Positions 1 through 10,117 of a DNA stretch of 64,000 bases are shown here, piece after piece. The DNA comes from Lactobacillus isalae (GTDB taxonomy: Bacteria > Bacillota > Bacilli > Lactobacillales > Lactobacillaceae): the NCBI RefSeq assembly GCF_947539375.1, contig NZ_OX443569.1, positions 124,001 to 188,000 of the forward strand. Reading direction: 5' to 3'. Position numbers and translations under genes: made by a program. Positions within the stretch are counted from its first letter, which is position 1, and every line of letters starts with the position of its first letter. Under the pieces are notes generated by a model that saw only the letters and a program-made list of their open reading frames with translations, was not told the origin of the DNA and searched no databases.

Positions 1-167
1 GGAAGGGATAAGCGCTGAAAGCATCTAAGTGCGAAGCCCCCCTCAAGATGAGATTTCCGATGCGCAAGCAGTAAGACACCTTAAAGACGATGAGGTAGAT
101 AGGCTAGGAGTGGAAGCATAGTGATATGTGGAGCGGACTAGTACTAATCAGTCGAGCACTTGACCAA
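1..167 (+). rRNA. 23S ribosomal RNA, 3' end (partial)
   Basis: The first ~167 bases read as the last part of a Lactobacillus 23S rRNA: the conserved AGTACTAATCAGTCGAGCAC segment near the 3' terminus is at 140-159 and the molecule ends close to TTGACCAAA. The 5' part lies outside the window. It is followed by 5S rRNA and a tRNA cluster, the usual 23S-5S-tRNA order. The exact 3' end is approximate. Confidence 0.93.
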
Positions 168-228
168 AGCTCAAAGGTTTTTAAAGCAAGAGATTATATT
201 CAGTTTTGAGTGTAAAAGCTCAGAAAGA

Positions 229-346
229 GTACGGTGGCGATGGCAAGAAGGATACACCTGTTCCCATGCCGAACACAGAAGTTAAGCTTCTTAACGCCGA
301 GAGTAGTTGGTGGGAAACTGCCTGCGAGGGTAGGCAGTCGCCGTGC
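229..346 (+). rRNA. 5S ribosomal RNA
   Basis: A typical Firmicutes 5S sequence, with GGTGGCGATGGCAAGAAGG near the 5' end, the internal CCCATGCCGAACACAGAAGT segment and a 3' end that pairs with the 5' end. It lies ~60 bases after the 23S end. The 63-codon reading frame across it has no support as a gene. Confidence 0.93.
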
Positions 347-359
347 TCTTTTTTAATAT

Positions 360-432
360 TCCGGCTTAGCTCAGTTGGTAGAGCACCTGACTGTTAATCA
401 GGTTGTCGTCAGTTCGAGTCTGACAGCCGGAG
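360..432 (+). tRNA. tRNA-Asn (anticodon GTT)
   Basis: A 73-nt cloverleaf. The acceptor stem TCCGGCT pairs with AGCCGGA, the anticodon loop CTGTTAA carries GTT, and the T-arm contains GTTCGAGTC. First tRNA of the cluster behind the rRNA operon. No CCA is encoded. Confidence 0.95.
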
Positions 433-454
433 TTTATGGCATTAATAAAATAAT

Positions 455-544
455 GGAGTGTTGTCCGAGTGGCTGAAGGAGCATGATTGGAAATCATGTA
501 TACGGGCTTTACCTGTATCGAGAGTTCGAATCTCTCACACTCCG
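455..544 (+). tRNA. tRNA-Ser (anticodon GGA)
   Basis: A 90-nt tRNA with the long variable arm of serine tRNAs. The acceptor GGAGTGT pairs with ACACTCC, and the anticodon loop TTGGAAA carries GGA. Second of the four-tRNA cluster. Confidence 0.94.
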
Positions 545-662
545 TTGGAGAATATTTTTCGCCATAATATGTATTTCATTTATTGAGTAAATTTTTTCAA
601 AAAAGTTCTTGCTTTTTGAAAAAGATCTGGTATAGTAATATATGTGCTCAATTGTGAGATCT

Positions 663-734
663 GACCCGTTGGTCAAGTGGTTAAGACACCGCCCTTTCAC
701 GGCGGTAACATGAGTTCAAATCTCGTACGGGTCA
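663..734 (+). tRNA. tRNA-Glu (anticodon TTC)
   Basis: A 72-nt cloverleaf. The acceptor GACCCGT pairs with ACGGGTC and the anticodon loop CTTTCAC carries TTC. A ~120-bp AT-rich spacer separates it from tRNA-Ser; that spacer holds TTGCTTTTTG and TATAGTAATATAT, which could be an internal promoter. Confidence 0.94.
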
Positions 735-757
735 TTGCCATATTAAATATGGTTGTT

Positions 758-830
758 GGAGGATTAGCTCAGCTGGGAGAGCATCTGCCTTACAAGCAGG
801 AGGTCACAGGTTCGAGCCCTGTATCCTCCA
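758..830 (+). tRNA. tRNA-Val (anticodon TAC)
   Basis: A 73-nt cloverleaf. The acceptor GGAGGAT pairs with ATCCTCC, the anticodon loop CTTACAA carries TAC, and CCA is encoded at the 3' end. Last tRNA of the cluster, directly before a terminator. Confidence 0.94.
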
Positions 831-838
831 TCGTTCAT

Positions 839-866
839 GGACTACCGATATGGTAGTCCTTTTTTT
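839..866 (+). terminator. Terminator of the rRNA/tRNA operon
   Basis: The perfect 8-bp stem GGACTACC / GGTAGTCC with a 5-nt loop is followed by seven T residues, immediately after tRNA-Val. Confidence 0.9.
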
Positions 867-910
867 GTGTTTAAAAACAAATGAACGAAATTGAATTGTA
901 TATATTGTTA

Positions 911-982
911 TTCGGTTAAGGTCCCGAAAGGATTCGTTTTTTGACGAAGATGCCTTGTAACCGAAAGATGGGGGACTCTATG
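911..982 (+). promoter_or_regulatory. SAM-III (SMK box) riboswitch of metK
   Basis: This matches the SMK-box translational riboswitch known from Lactobacillales metK leaders. P1 is CGGTTA (913-918) with TAACCG (958-963). The anti-Shine-Dalgarno GTCCC (921-925) can pair with the Shine-Dalgarno GGGGGAC (970-976), and the core segment GATGCCTTGTAACCGAAAG is present. SAM binding should hold the ribosome binding site closed. The class is established; assignment here rests on sequence and pairing only. Confidence 0.92.
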
Positions 983-2188
983 AGTAAAGAAAAACGTTTA
1001 TTTACTTCAGAATCAGTTTCTGAAGGACATCCTGATAAAGTTGCTGATCAAATTTCTGACGCAATTTTAGATGCGATTTTAGCAAAGGATCCAAATGGTC
1101 GTGTAGCTTGTGAAACTACAGTTACTACTGGACTTGTTTTAGTAGTTGGTGAAATTTCAACTTCTGCTTATGTTGATATTCAATCTGTAGTTAGAAAGAC
1201 AATTTTGGAGATTGGCTACAATCGTCCAGAACTTGGTTTTGATGGTAATAATTGTGCTATCTTAGTCGATATCGATGAACAATCTAGTGATATTGCTAGT
1301 GGTGTTAACGAATCGCTTGAAACACGTGAAAATCATCAAGATAAAGATGATTTAGATAAGATTGGTGCAGGGGATCAAGGCTTAATGTTTGGTTTTGCCA
1401 TTAAAGAAACACCAGAATTAATGCCGCTTCCTATTTCTTTAGCCCATTCCTTAATGAGACGTGTTGCTAGTCTTCGCAAAGAAGGACGTCTTGATTGGCT
1501 AAGACCAGATGCAAAGGCACAAGTAACTGTTGAATACGATGATGATAATAAACCAAAGCGTGTAGATACAGTCGTTATATCTACTCAAACCGATGCAACA
1601 GTATCTAATGATGAAATTCGTGAAGCTATGATCGACATGGTTATTAAGAAGGTTATTCCTTCACAATATCTTGATGAAAATACCAAATTCTTAATTAATC
1701 CATCTGGCCGTTTTGTTATCGGTGGTCCTAAAGGAGACTCTGGTTTAACTGGTCGTAAAATTATTGTTGATACTTACGGTGGTTATGCTCGCCATGGTGG
1801 TGGTGCATTTTCAGGTAAGGATTTGACTAAAGTTGATCGTAGCGCAAGTTACGCAGCTAGATATGTAGCTAAAAACATTGTTGCGGCTGATCTAGCTTAT
1901 CAATGTGAAATCCAACTTGCTTATGCTATTGGTGTTGCTCACCCAGTTTCAATCATGGTTGATACTCACGGCACAAGTAAGGTAAGCGAAGATTTATTAG
2001 TTGAAGCTATTCGAAATGTTTTCGACTTAAGACCAGCAGGTATCATTGAAATGCTTAACTTGAGACGTCCTATTTATCGTCAAACAGCCGCTTATGGTCA
2101 TTTTGGAAGAACAGATATAGATTTACCTTGGGAACACACAGACAAGGTAGAAGCGCTAAAAGCATACGTGAGTGAGCATGCAGAATAA
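980..2188 (+). CDS. metK: S-adenosylmethionine synthetase
   Basis: MetK makes S-adenosylmethionine from methionine and ATP in the cytoplasm. The 402-residue product has the usual family length. The ATP/methionine-binding GHPDK motif is at residues 16-20, the GAGDQG loop near 118 and the glycine-rich GGGAFSGKD loop in the C-terminal half. The start is the ATG at 980 behind GGGGGAC. A longer reading frame from 941 would begin inside the riboswitch and adds residues not found in the family. Expression should fall when SAM is abundant through the SMK box. The stop overlaps the start of the next transporter gene by 11 bases. Confidence 0.97.
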   Translation: MSKEKRLFTSESVSEGHPDKVADQISDAILDAILAKDPNGRVACETTVTTGLVLVVGEISTSAYVDIQSVVRKTILEIGYNRPELGFDGNNCAILVDIDEQSSDIASGVNESLETRENHQDKDDLDKIGAGDQGLMFGFAIKETPELMPLPISLAHSLMRRVASLRKEGRLDWLRPDAKAQVTVEYDDDNKPKRVDTVVISTQTDATVSNDEIREAMIDMVIKKVIPSQYLDENTKFLINPSGRFVIGGPKGDSGLTGRKIIVDTYGGYARHGGGAFSGKDLTKVDRSASYAARYVAKNIVAADLAYQCEIQLAYAIGVAHPVSIMVDTHGTSKVSEDLLVEAIRNVFDLRPAGIIEMLNLRRPIYRQTAAYGHFGRTDIDLPWEHTDKVEALKAYVSEHAE

Positions 2189-3635
2189 AAGTAATACTAA
2201 AATTGTGACAATTGCCATCTTTTTGACGACGTTTATGACTGCAATCGAGGGAACGATCGTTTCTACCGCAATGCCAACTATTGTTTCTGATCTGAATGGG
2301 TTAGAAATTATGAACTGGGTTGTTTCAATCTTTTTATTAATGACAGCTGTTTCAACGCCCATTTATGGAAAATTAGCTGATAGTATTGGAAGAAAGCCAG
2401 TTTTTCTATTTGGAATTGCAGTTTTTGTAATTGGATCTGCGCTTTGTGGAATTGCGCAAAACATGGTGGAGTTAATCCTCTTTCGTGTAATTCAAGGATT
2501 AGGTTCTGGTGCAGTTCAGCCTGTAGCAGTTACAATTATTGCTGATCTTTATACGCTTGAAAAAAGAGCGAAGATGCTAGGATTAAACTCTGGTTTTTGG
2601 GGCGTAGCTTCAGTAATTGCACCTTTACTAGGTGGTTTTATTGTGCAGCATTTGTCATGGCATTGGATTTTTTATATCAACGTACCATTAGGTATCTTAG
2701 CTTTTCTTTTGGTTGTTTTCTTCTTAAGAGAAAAGAAAACTAGCAGCAATTCAACCTTAGATTTAAAAGGAACGACTTGTTTAGTAATCTTTTTGCTGTC
2801 ATTAATGATATTTTTACAGGAGCTGGAAAAGGGTCTTAATTTACTATTGCTAGCTTTGTTAATTATCATCATTGCCTCAGCTATTGTCTTTTTTAAGACT
2901 GAAAAGAAGGCAAAAGATCCAATCATGCCACTTGACATGTTAAGCAGTAAAGAATTTACAATGATCAACTTGATTACGCTTCTTATTTCTGGTGTGGTTA
3001 TTGGGTTTGAATTTTATATTCCAACTTGGATGCAAGGAATAAATGCAACAAGCGCTTCTGTTGCTGGTTTTGCAGTGACACCTAGTTCTTTAATGTGGAT
3101 TGTAGGATCATTTTTGATTGGTGGCATGTTAGGGCGCTGGGGAATAAAGAAAACATATGATTATATGTTGCTTATTTTGGTAGTAGCTGATTTAGCCTTA
3201 ATTATGGTTCCAATTTATACTTCATTTTGGGTATTTTGTATAATTGCAGCCTTTAATGGGACAGCTTTTGGAGCTATTACTACAGCTTCTCAAGTTCGCT
3301 CTCAGGTTTTGGTAGGGCGCGATAAGATTGGCGTTGCTACTAGTTTTAATACTTTAATGAAGTATTTAGGACAAACTATGATGGTTTCGATCTATGGTAT
3401 TACTTTCAATATGGTCGTGGCTAAGCAATTAGCACATCATCCAAATTTAACCCAAAAGATGATGAATGATATTGTTTCTGCTGATAAGGCTAAACATTTG
3501 GCAGCTAACTTAATACCTGGCTTAAGACAAGTATTATTAAGTGGTTTGAAGTCTGTTTATGTAGTTTCTTTAGTGGTGATCATCTTATCTTTGATTCTTA
3601 ACCAACTGTATAAACAAAAGAAAATTGTTGAATAA
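2178..3635 (+). CDS. MFS drug transporter, DHA2 (EmrB/QacA) family
   Basis: A predicted 14-helix proton-antiport multidrug exporter of the cytoplasmic membrane, 485 residues. It opens with [20 protein letters not shown] (TM1), has the MFS motif [12 protein letters not shown] between TM2 and TM3, and the DHA2-typical [15 protein letters not shown] and [14 protein letters not shown] segments. It resembles the two pumps at 34.1 and 35.6 kb but is clearly diverged. The start is taken as ATG 2178; GTG 2172 is an alternative. It overlaps metK, so transcription and perhaps translation are coupled to it. The substrate cannot be read from the sequence. Confidence 0.88.
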   Translation: MQNKSNTKIVTIAIFLTTFMTAIEGTIVSTAMPTIVSDLNGLEIMNWVVSIFLLMTAVSTPIYGKLADSIGRKPVFLFGIAVFVIGSALCGIAQNMVELILFRVIQGLGSGAVQPVAVTIIADLYTLEKRAKMLGLNSGFWGVASVIAPLLGGFIVQHLSWHWIFYINVPLGILAFLLVVFFLREKKTSSNSTLDLKGTTCLVIFLLSLMIFLQELEKGLNLLLLALLIIIIASAIVFFKTEKKAKDPIMPLDMLSSKEFTMINLITLLISGVVIGFEFYIPTWMQGINATSASVAGFAVTPSSLMWIVGSFLIGGMLGRWGIKKTYDYMLLILVVADLALIMVPIYTSFWVFCIIAAFNGTAFGAITTASQVRSQVLVGRDKIGVATSFNTLMKYLGQTMMVSIYGITFNMVVAKQLAHHPNLTQKMMNDIVSADKAKHLAANLIPGLRQVLLSGLKSVYVVSLVVIILSLILNQLYKQKKIVE

Positions 3636-3640
3636 AAACA

Positions 3641-3679
3641 AAAACGCTAACTGAGCTAATTAACTCAGTTAGCGTTTTT
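3641..3679. terminator. Bidirectional terminator
   Basis: A 15-bp stem AAAACGCTAACTGAG / CTCAGTTAGCGTTTT with T-runs on both strands lies between the convergent MFS and PAP2 genes. Confidence 0.9.
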
Positions 3680-4328
3680 AATTATGTTTCTTTAAGTAAG
3701 AATGATAGAGAATAGAAAAGCCAAGTAAAACAAAGGTAGTTCCTTCTAACCATCCACCAACTACATCAGAAGGGTAATGAACATGGCAGAAGATTCGAGT
3801 ATAGCCAATAAACAATGGAAAGATAATCCAAATAATAATTAGTATAGTACGCCAAAACTTATTTTTGACTAATAAGATGGTCAGGATAATTAAAATACCA
3901 AAGAATGTGGCGCTACCGACAGAGTGTCCAGAGGGAAAACTGTAGCCGTCAGCAAAAACTAGATGGTGAACTAGAGGACGGTGGCGTTCAACAGCATGCT
4001 TTGTAATCCAGTTATAACCATTGGCACAGATCATTAATCCAGCTGAAAAGAAAGCATAGGCAAATTTTCTGGCAAGAAGTAATCCAATAAATAAAACAAT
4101 TGTAGCTATTGTTAAGGTACTAGTATTCCCAATTACAGTCAATTTAGTGGCAATTGCTACGTTAACTGGATTATTATTAGAAACAAGGTGAATAATAGCT
4201 TGGTCAAAAGAATGAATAAATGGATTCTTATATATGACTAAGAGTGCCCAGCTTACATAAAGTATTAAAAAAATAAATCCTGGAATTAGTGTATCGTGGA
4301 TAACTAGATTATCATGTTTCTTTTTCAA
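3678..4328 (-). CDS. PAP2-family phosphatase (membrane lipid phosphatase)
   Basis: An integral membrane phosphatase of the PAP2 superfamily (phosphatidic acid / undecaprenyl-pyrophosphate type), 216 residues with about five to six membrane helices. The three signature motifs are visible: KHAVERHRPLVH (motif 1), SFPSGHSVGSATFFG (motif 2, PSGH) and RIFCHVHYPSDVVGG (motif 3, SRxxxxxHxxxD-like). The chosen start is TTG at 4328, behind AAGGGGAGAAA. The frame stays open to 4463, but that extension would overlap the leuS T-box leader and lie upstream of a TATAAT at 4373-4368. It may recycle the lipid carrier undecaprenyl phosphate; the precise substrate is inferred. Confidence 0.87.
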   Translation of the reverse strand: MKKKHDNLVIHDTLIPGFIFLILYVSWALLVIYKNPFIHSFDQAIIHLVSNNNPVNVAIATKLTVIGNTSTLTIATIVLFIGLLLARKFAYAFFSAGLMICANGYNWITKHAVERHRPLVHHLVFADGYSFPSGHSVGSATFFGILIILTILLVKNKFWRTILIIIWIIFPLFIGYTRIFCHVHYPSDVVGGWLEGTTFVLLGFSILYHSYLKKHN

Positions 4329-4389
4329 AAAAATTTCTCCCCTTGTAATTTCTAGTAGATGTGGTAAATTATAATCATTATCCATAAAA

Positions 4390-4615
4390 AAATAAAGACT
4401 AGGGAGTAGTAGCAAATCATAATTGTTTTTAGAGATGAGCTGGTTAGGTGCAAAGCTTAACAATTGTGTTGTGAACTTACCCTGATGAATAAGTCTATCG
4501 TTTGCTTTCCGCGTTAAGGGGCATGAGTGTCACACGTAATGTTGTGTGGAACTTAGGTGGTAACGCGAAATTAACTTCGTCCTATGATTTTTTAATCATA
4601 GGGCGTTTTTTAGTT
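4390..4615 (+). promoter_or_regulatory. T-box leader of leuS (Leu specifier CTT)
   Basis: A tRNA-sensing T-box. Stem I features are AGGGAGTAGTA at 4401-4411 and AGAGATGAGCTGGTTAGGTG at 4431-4450. The specifier region GAA-CTT-ACC places the Leu codon CTT at 4476-4478. The T-box sequence TTAGGTGGTAACGCG (4553-4567) precedes a terminator hairpin at 4578-4605 with T-run to 4611. Uncharged tRNA-Leu(GAG) would stabilise the antiterminator and raise leuS expression. The family is established; the specifier is read by position. Confidence 0.88.
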
Positions 4616-4631
4616 TTAAGGAGAGATTTAG

Positions 4632-7046
4632 GTGTACAATCACAAAACCGTAGAAAAAAAGTGGCAAAAATATTGGGCAGAGCATGATACTTTTAAGACA
4701 GGAACTGATCCTAAGAAGAAGAACTACTATGCTTTAGATATGTTCCCATTTCCATCAGGTAAAGGTCTTCATGTAGGGCACCCAGAAGGCTATACTGCAA
4801 CAGATATCATGTCTAGAATGAAGCGTGCACAAGGCTATAATGTGCTTCATCCAATGGGTTGGGATGCTTTTGGTTTGCCAACTGAGCAATATGCTTTAAA
4901 GACAGGTGAAGATCCAGAAAAAGTTACTAAAGAAAATATTGCTAATTTCAAAAAGCAACTTAATAAACTTGGTTTCTCATATGATTGGGACCGTGAAGTA
5001 ACGACTTCTGACCCTAATTACTACAAGTGGACTCAATGGGTCTTTGAACAAATGTATAAAAAAGGCCTAGCTTATGAGGCGGAAGTACCTGTTAACTGGT
5101 CACCAGACTTAGGTACAGTTGTTGCTAATGAAGAAATCGTTGATGGCAAGACTGAACGTGGTGGATATCCAGTTTACCGCCGTAATATGCGTCAATGGAT
5201 GCTTAAAATGACTGCTTATGCTGATCGTTTACTTGAAGATTTAGATGATTTAGATTGGCCAGAACCAGTTAAAGAAATGCAGCGTAACTGGATTGGCCGT
5301 TCAGAAGGTGCACAAGTTACTTTTAAGGTTAAGGATAGCGATAAGACTTTTGATGTCTTTACTACTCGTCCTGATACCTTATTTGGTGTTAGCTACACAG
5401 TTCTTGCTCCAGAAAGTAAATTAGTTCAAGAAATCACTACTCCGGAACAAAAAGAAGCAGTTAATGCTTATATTAAGAAAATTGAATCAAAGTCAGATCT
5501 TGAAAGAACAGACCTTAATAAAGATAAAACTGGCGTGTTTACTGGTGCTTATGCAATTAATCCGGTAAATGGTGAAGAAGTGCCAATTTGGATTTCCGAT
5601 TATGTTTTAGCTAGTTACGGAACTGGTGCGGTAATGGGTGTACCTTCCGGTGACCAGCGAGACTATGAATTTGCTAAAAAATTCGGTCTAACTATTACTC
5701 CAGTTATTGACGGAGGTAATTTAGATAAAGAAGCCTATGGTGGTGATGGTCCGCACATCAATTCCGAATTTTTAAATGGTTTAAATATTGAAGAAGCCAA
5801 AAAGAAAATGATTGAATGGCTTGAAGATCACAAGGTGGGTCAAAAGAAAGTTAACTATAAACTTCGTGATTGGGACTTTTCTCGTCAACGTTACTGGGGT
5901 GAACCAATTCCTGTTATTCATTGGGAAGATGGCACTACTTCATTAGTTCCTGAAGATGAATTACCACTTCGTTTGCCACATGCAACTGATATTAAGCCAT
6001 CTGGTACTCCAGAAAGTCCACTTGCTAATTTGACCGACTGGGTAAATGTTGTTGATAAAAATGGTCGAAAAGGTAAGCGAGAAACTAATACTATGCCTAA
6101 CTGGGCTGGATCTTCTTGGTATTACTTACGCTATATTGATCCGCACAATGATAAAGAATTAGCTGACTATGATTTACTTAAAAAGTGGCTTCCAGTTGAT
6201 CTTTATATTGGTGGTGCAGAACATGCAGTTCGCCATCTTCTATATGCTAGATTTTGGCATAAGGTTCTTTATGATTTGGGTGTTGTACCAACTAAAGAAC
6301 CATTCCAAAAATTATATAATCAAGGTTTAATCTTGAAGAATCACGAAAAGATGTCTAAGTCTAAGGGAAACGTAGTTAACCCGGATGAAGTAATTGATGA
6401 GTATGGTGCAGATTCTCTTAGAATGTATGAAATGTTCATGGGACCATTAGATGCATCTATTGATTGGGATGATAACGGTCCTGCATCTACCAAGAAGTTC
6501 TTGGATCGTGTATGGCGCTTATTTGTTAATGATCTTGATTTAAACGCAATTCCTCAAGAAAAGATTGTTGATAAAAATGACGGTGAACTTGATAAGGTTT
6601 ATGCTGAAACCGTTAAGAAAGTTACTGAAGACTTTGAAGCTCTACACTTCAATACTGCAATTAGTCAAATGATGGTATTTATGAATGCTGCACAAAAAGC
6701 TAAGACTATTCCACGTGAATATGCAGAAGGTTTTGTAAAACTTCTCGCACCAGTTGCACCACACATGATGGAAGAAATTTGGTCTATTTTTGGTCATGAT
6801 GAATCAATTACTTATGCTAAATGGCCAGAATATGATCCCGCAAAATTAGTTGAATCAACAGTTGAAATTATGGTTCAAGTCAACGGTAAGCTTCGTGGTA
6901 AATTTAAGGCTGCTAAAGATGCTGCTAAAGATGATTTAGAAAAAGAAGCTCTTTCTCTTGACCATGTTCAAAAATTCTTGGATGGAAAAGATGTTAAGAA
7001 AGTGATCGTTATTCCAAATAAGATTGTCAACATTGTTGCTAAGTAA
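4632..7046 (+). CDS. leuS: Leucyl-tRNA synthetase
   Basis: Class I aminoacyl-tRNA synthetase charging tRNA-Leu, 804 residues, normal bacterial length. The HIGH motif appears as HVGH at 47-50. The CP1 editing domain occupies roughly 220-420 and includes the threonine-rich TTRPDTLFG segment. The KMSKS loop is intact at 573-577, and a C-terminal anticodon-binding domain follows. The start is GTG at 4632 behind AAGGAGAG. It is preceded by its own T-box leader and stands as a single-gene unit. Confidence 0.97.
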   Translation: MYNHKTVEKKWQKYWAEHDTFKTGTDPKKKNYYALDMFPFPSGKGLHVGHPEGYTATDIMSRMKRAQGYNVLHPMGWDAFGLPTEQYALKTGEDPEKVTKENIANFKKQLNKLGFSYDWDREVTTSDPNYYKWTQWVFEQMYKKGLAYEAEVPVNWSPDLGTVVANEEIVDGKTERGGYPVYRRNMRQWMLKMTAYADRLLEDLDDLDWPEPVKEMQRNWIGRSEGAQVTFKVKDSDKTFDVFTTRPDTLFGVSYTVLAPESKLVQEITTPEQKEAVNAYIKKIESKSDLERTDLNKDKTGVFTGAYAINPVNGEEVPIWISDYVLASYGTGAVMGVPSGDQRDYEFAKKFGLTITPVIDGGNLDKEAYGGDGPHINSEFLNGLNIEEAKKKMIEWLEDHKVGQKKVNYKLRDWDFSRQRYWGEPIPVIHWEDGTTSLVPEDELPLRLPHATDIKPSGTPESPLANLTDWVNVVDKNGRKGKRETNTMPNWAGSSWYYLRYIDPHNDKELADYDLLKKWLPVDLYIGGAEHAVRHLLYARFWHKVLYDLGVVPTKEPFQKLYNQGLILKNHEKMSKSKGNVVNPDEVIDEYGADSLRMYEMFMGPLDASIDWDDNGPASTKKFLDRVWRLFVNDLDLNAIPQEKIVDKNDGELDKVYAETVKKVTEDFEALHFNTAISQMMVFMNAAQKAKTIPREYAEGFVKLLAPVAPHMMEEIWSIFGHDESITYAKWPEYDPAKLVESTVEIMVQVNGKLRGKFKAAKDAAKDDLEKEALSLDHVQKFLDGKDVKKVIVIPNKIVNIVAK

Positions 7047-7147
7047 TTTAAGTTTTTCCTAAATAATTAATATTTGTAAATACTGTTTACATTAATGAGT
7101 AATATATAATTCAGACGCTTAACTGGATATAGGGAAAATTTATTTTT

Positions 7148-8806
7148 ATGGAAAATAATACTAAAAATACTAAAGAGACAATGGTCAAAGGCTCCGCTTG
7201 GATGACCTTTGGTTCAATTGTGTCACGAATTTTAGGGGCATTGTACATTATTCCATGGTATGCCTGGATGGGAAGCCATGGGAATATTGCTAATGCACTA
7301 ACAGCGAAAAGTTATAATATTTATAGCTTATTTATCATTATTTCTACTGCTGGTATTCCGGGTGCGGTTGCTAAACAAGTAGCGAAATATAATGCGTTAA
7401 ATGAATATGACATTGGGCGCAAGCTGTTTAGACGTGGCTTAATTTTGATGGCAATTTTTGGTGTGATTTGTGCTGCAATAATGTATTTTGGAGCTCCAAT
7501 TTTGGCTACTGATGATATCATGGGGGCAATTTTACATGGGGCAGAGAGTGATCCGCGTCAAGTTGCCGTAATGAGAAGTTTGTCTTATGCAGTTTTGATT
7601 ATTCCGATTTTGAGTATCATGCGTGGATATTTCCAAGGTTATGCAGACATGATGCCACCAGCTATGTCTCAATTTGTTGAACAGTTAGCTCGTGTATTAT
7701 GGATGCTTTTGACTGCATATATCATCATGCAAGTTCAACATGGTTCTTACGTCCATGCTGTTGTTCAATCAAACTTAGCTGCAGCTATTGGTGCGGTATT
7801 TGGAATTTTACTTTTAGTATGGTTCTTATATCGTCGAAGAGATGAATTAAATGCATTGATGGAACAATCAAATCATGCTATTAAGATTTCAACAGCCGGA
7901 ATTTTTTGGGAAATTATTAATCAATCAATTCCATTTATCATCATTGATTCAGGGATTACACTATTCCAATTAATTGACCAGTATACTTTCCATCCGATGA
8001 TTGCTATGTTTGTTCATGCAAGTTCTGATCAAATCGAATCATGGTATGCCTTATTTGGGTTAAATGCAAATAAGTTAATCATGATTATCGTATCTTTGGC
8101 CACTGCGATGTCTGTAACGGCAATTCCGCTTTTATCAGGTGCACATGCAAGACGTGATTATGCTAGCATTTCTAATCAAATTGAAAATACATTGGAATTA
8201 TTCTTATTTGTTATGATTCCAGCTTCTCTGGGGATGGCTGCTATTGCAACGCCAATTTATACAATTTTTTATGGGTATGATCCATTAGGTTCAAACGTCT
8301 TATACTTGTCATCGTTTACGGCAATCAGCTTAGGGCTGTTTACAGTTTTAATGGCGATTTTGCAGGGACTATCAGAGAATGGATTAGCGATAAAGTACCT
8401 AGTTTTGGGAATTATTATCAAATTTGCGGTTCAACTGCCGATGATTAAATTCTTCAAAGTCTACGGTCCACTTTTAGCTACTAATATCGGATTAATTATT
8501 ACTATTTGGCTTTCTTTGAAGCATTTAAAGGTTAGATATAAGTATAATAGTGGTCGTACATCAAGAAGATTTATTGGAATTGCAATTTTCTCAATGGCTA
8601 TGTTTGTTGTAGTTACTGGGGTGGTTGATTTTGGTGGGAAAATTATTTCGCCTGAGCGTCGTCCAACTTCCTTTATTTTAGTTACACTTGCTGTAGCTAT
8701 CGGTGGAATATTATATGCATTCTTATCGGTGAAATTTGGCTTAGCACAAAAGATCATTGGACCAAAAGTTAACAGAGTTTTGGCAAGATTACATATTAGA
8801 ATTTAA
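7148..8806 (+). CDS. MurJ/SpoVB-type polysaccharide/lipid II flippase (YtgP-like)
   Basis: A 552-residue polytopic membrane protein of the MOP superfamily with about 14 helices. The N-terminal GSAWMTFGSIVSRILGALYI is the typical first segment of Firmicutes SpoVB/YtgP proteins, which move lipid-linked cell wall precursors across the membrane. PSLGMAAIATPIYTIFYG-like and GLSENGLAIKYLVLG-like segments in the second half also fit. A TATAAT at 7105-7110 lies upstream. Alone between leuS and a strong terminator, so monocistronic. Whether it is the lipid II flippase or one for another polymer cannot be told from sequence. Confidence 0.85.
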   Translation: MENNTKNTKETMVKGSAWMTFGSIVSRILGALYIIPWYAWMGSHGNIANALTAKSYNIYSLFIIISTAGIPGAVAKQVAKYNALNEYDIGRKLFRRGLILMAIFGVICAAIMYFGAPILATDDIMGAILHGAESDPRQVAVMRSLSYAVLIIPILSIMRGYFQGYADMMPPAMSQFVEQLARVLWMLLTAYIIMQVQHGSYVHAVVQSNLAAAIGAVFGILLLVWFLYRRRDELNALMEQSNHAIKISTAGIFWEIINQSIPFIIIDSGITLFQLIDQYTFHPMIAMFVHASSDQIESWYALFGLNANKLIMIIVSLATAMSVTAIPLLSGAHARRDYASISNQIENTLELFLFVMIPASLGMAAIATPIYTIFYGYDPLGSNVLYLSSFTAISLGLFTVLMAILQGLSENGLAIKYLVLGIIIKFAVQLPMIKFFKVYGPLLATNIGLIITIWLSLKHLKVRYKYNSGRTSRRFIGIAIFSMAMFVVVTGVVDFGGKIISPERRPTSFILVTLAVAIGGILYAFLSVKFGLAQKIIGPKVNRVLARLHIRI

Positions 8807-8818
8807 AATATATAGAAA

Positions 8819-8858
8819 AGGGAAACTTAAGTAATAATTACTTAAGTTTCCCTTTTTT
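8819..8858 (+). terminator. Terminator after the flippase gene
   Basis: A 15-bp stem GGGAAACTTAAGTAA / TTACTTAAGTTTCCC with a three-base loop is followed by six T residues. Confidence 0.92.
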
Positions 8859-8912
8859 GCCCCTGCCAAGGAAGTTCATTATATAATATTTTAGAGAAAG
8901 TGAGGAAGAAAA

Positions 8913-10046
8913 ATGGATAATATGCTTGGATATGCCACAAAAGAAAGAAGGAGCTTTAGCGAATTTCCTTTGAATGAAATAGATAGCATGATTTTTTCTC
9001 AATTGGCATATTGTAATTTTGATGCTCTTCCTCGGATCACTAGTTTACAGGATTTAGCTTCAGATGAAGAAATTGAAACTTTAACAAAAGGAAATCTGGG
9101 CGGAAAAAATACTGAAAAATTAATCAAAATAATGATTAAGAATCGACGTTTTAAAAACGTATCTTGGCATCAGGCTGTAAGTAAAATAGATGCAAAAACA
9201 CAAATGCAATTTAATGCCGTTACTTTTTATATTGCTGATGGTCAGTCTTATATTGCTTATCGTGGAACGACAGCCACGACAATTGGCTGGAAAGAGAACT
9301 TTAATATGTCTTTTAATAATTGGGTACCAGCGCATTATTTTGCTCGCTCATATTATCGACGAATTAAAGAATTATTTCCTGGGAAATTTTATCTTGGTGG
9401 ACATTCAAAAGGCGGTAATTTAGCTTTTGCGGTTGCATTAAGTTTAAAAGAGTCAGATCTTTCAAATATTGTTAGAATTGATTGTTTTGACGGCCCCGGT
9501 TTTCACAATCAAGATAGGCTAAAGAAAAAATTCTTAAAATTGAAAAACAAGATCCATAAATATATTCCGCAAGGATCACTAATTGGAATACTTCAGGATG
9601 ACCTTATTGGAGAAAAAGATTACTGTACGATTGTTGCAGCCTCAGGAGCTAATTTACTACAACATGATATGTTTACCTGGCGTGTAAAAAAGGATAAATT
9701 TGTGACAGTAAAGCAATTGGATAGCGGCTCTGAAATTTCTTGGAAAGCAATTGCTGAATGGTTAAAAAATACAAGTGATACCGAACGAAAAGATTTTATT
9801 GAAATGCTGTATTTAACAGTTAGCGATAGTAATCAAATTTATTTTAGAAATTTATTAACACCAAAGACAACGTATAAATTAGCTACTCGTTTAATCAAAA
9901 ATAGTTCTGCTCAAAAAGAAGTGTGGGAACCAATAATTAGAAAATTATTTAAGGCTTATGTAAATTCGGGAACAGCAGCCCTTAGTGAGCAGAGAAAAAA
10001 TCAGTTAGAAAATTTTAAGAATATTTTAGATGACCAACGTAAGTAA
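8913..10046 (+). CDS. DUF2974 alpha/beta-hydrolase (Mbeg1-like)
   Basis: A 377-residue protein of the DUF2974 family, an alpha/beta-hydrolase fold related to class 3 lipases. The nucleophile elbow GGHSKGGN lies at about residues 163-170, with Ser in the GxSxG position. YIADGQSYIAYRGT at about 107-120 is the strand and oxyanion segment before it. No signal peptide is visible, so it should act inside the cell. The substrate of these Firmicutes proteins is not established. The start is ATG 8913 behind GTGAGGAAG. It is followed at 72 bp by an uncharacterised acidic protein in the same direction, possibly the same transcript. Confidence 0.8.
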   Translation: MDNMLGYATKERRSFSEFPLNEIDSMIFSQLAYCNFDALPRITSLQDLASDEEIETLTKGNLGGKNTEKLIKIMIKNRRFKNVSWHQAVSKIDAKTQMQFNAVTFYIADGQSYIAYRGTTATTIGWKENFNMSFNNWVPAHYFARSYYRRIKELFPGKFYLGGHSKGGNLAFAVALSLKESDLSNIVRIDCFDGPGFHNQDRLKKKFLKLKNKIHKYIPQGSLIGILQDDLIGEKDYCTIVAASGANLLQHDMFTWRVKKDKFVTVKQLDSGSEISWKAIAEWLKNTSDTERKDFIEMLYLTVSDSNQIYFRNLLTPKTTYKLATRLIKNSSAQKEVWEPIIRKLFKAYVNSGTAALSEQRKNQLENFKNILDDQRK

Positions 10047-10117
10047 CAGAATTGAATTAAAAATTTCCTGCTTTTCTGGAAAAAGAGTAAAATAACGATT
10101 GAAAGAGGTGGACAAAA

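Noticed and set aside
206-397. Open frame across the 5S rRNA and tRNA-Asn
   Set aside because: It reads through structural RNA genes and has no ribosome binding site or protein-like pattern.
509-700. Minus-strand frame over tRNA-Ser and tRNA-Glu
   Set aside because: Complement of tRNA genes; a shadow frame.
941-979. Upstream start for metK
   Set aside because: Lies within the SMK-box riboswitch loop; the conserved protein begins at 980 with a regulated ribosome binding site.
4329-4463. N-terminal extension of the PAP2 phosphatase
   Set aside because: Would lie upstream of its likely promoter and inside the leuS T-box; TTG 4328 has a good ribosome binding site.
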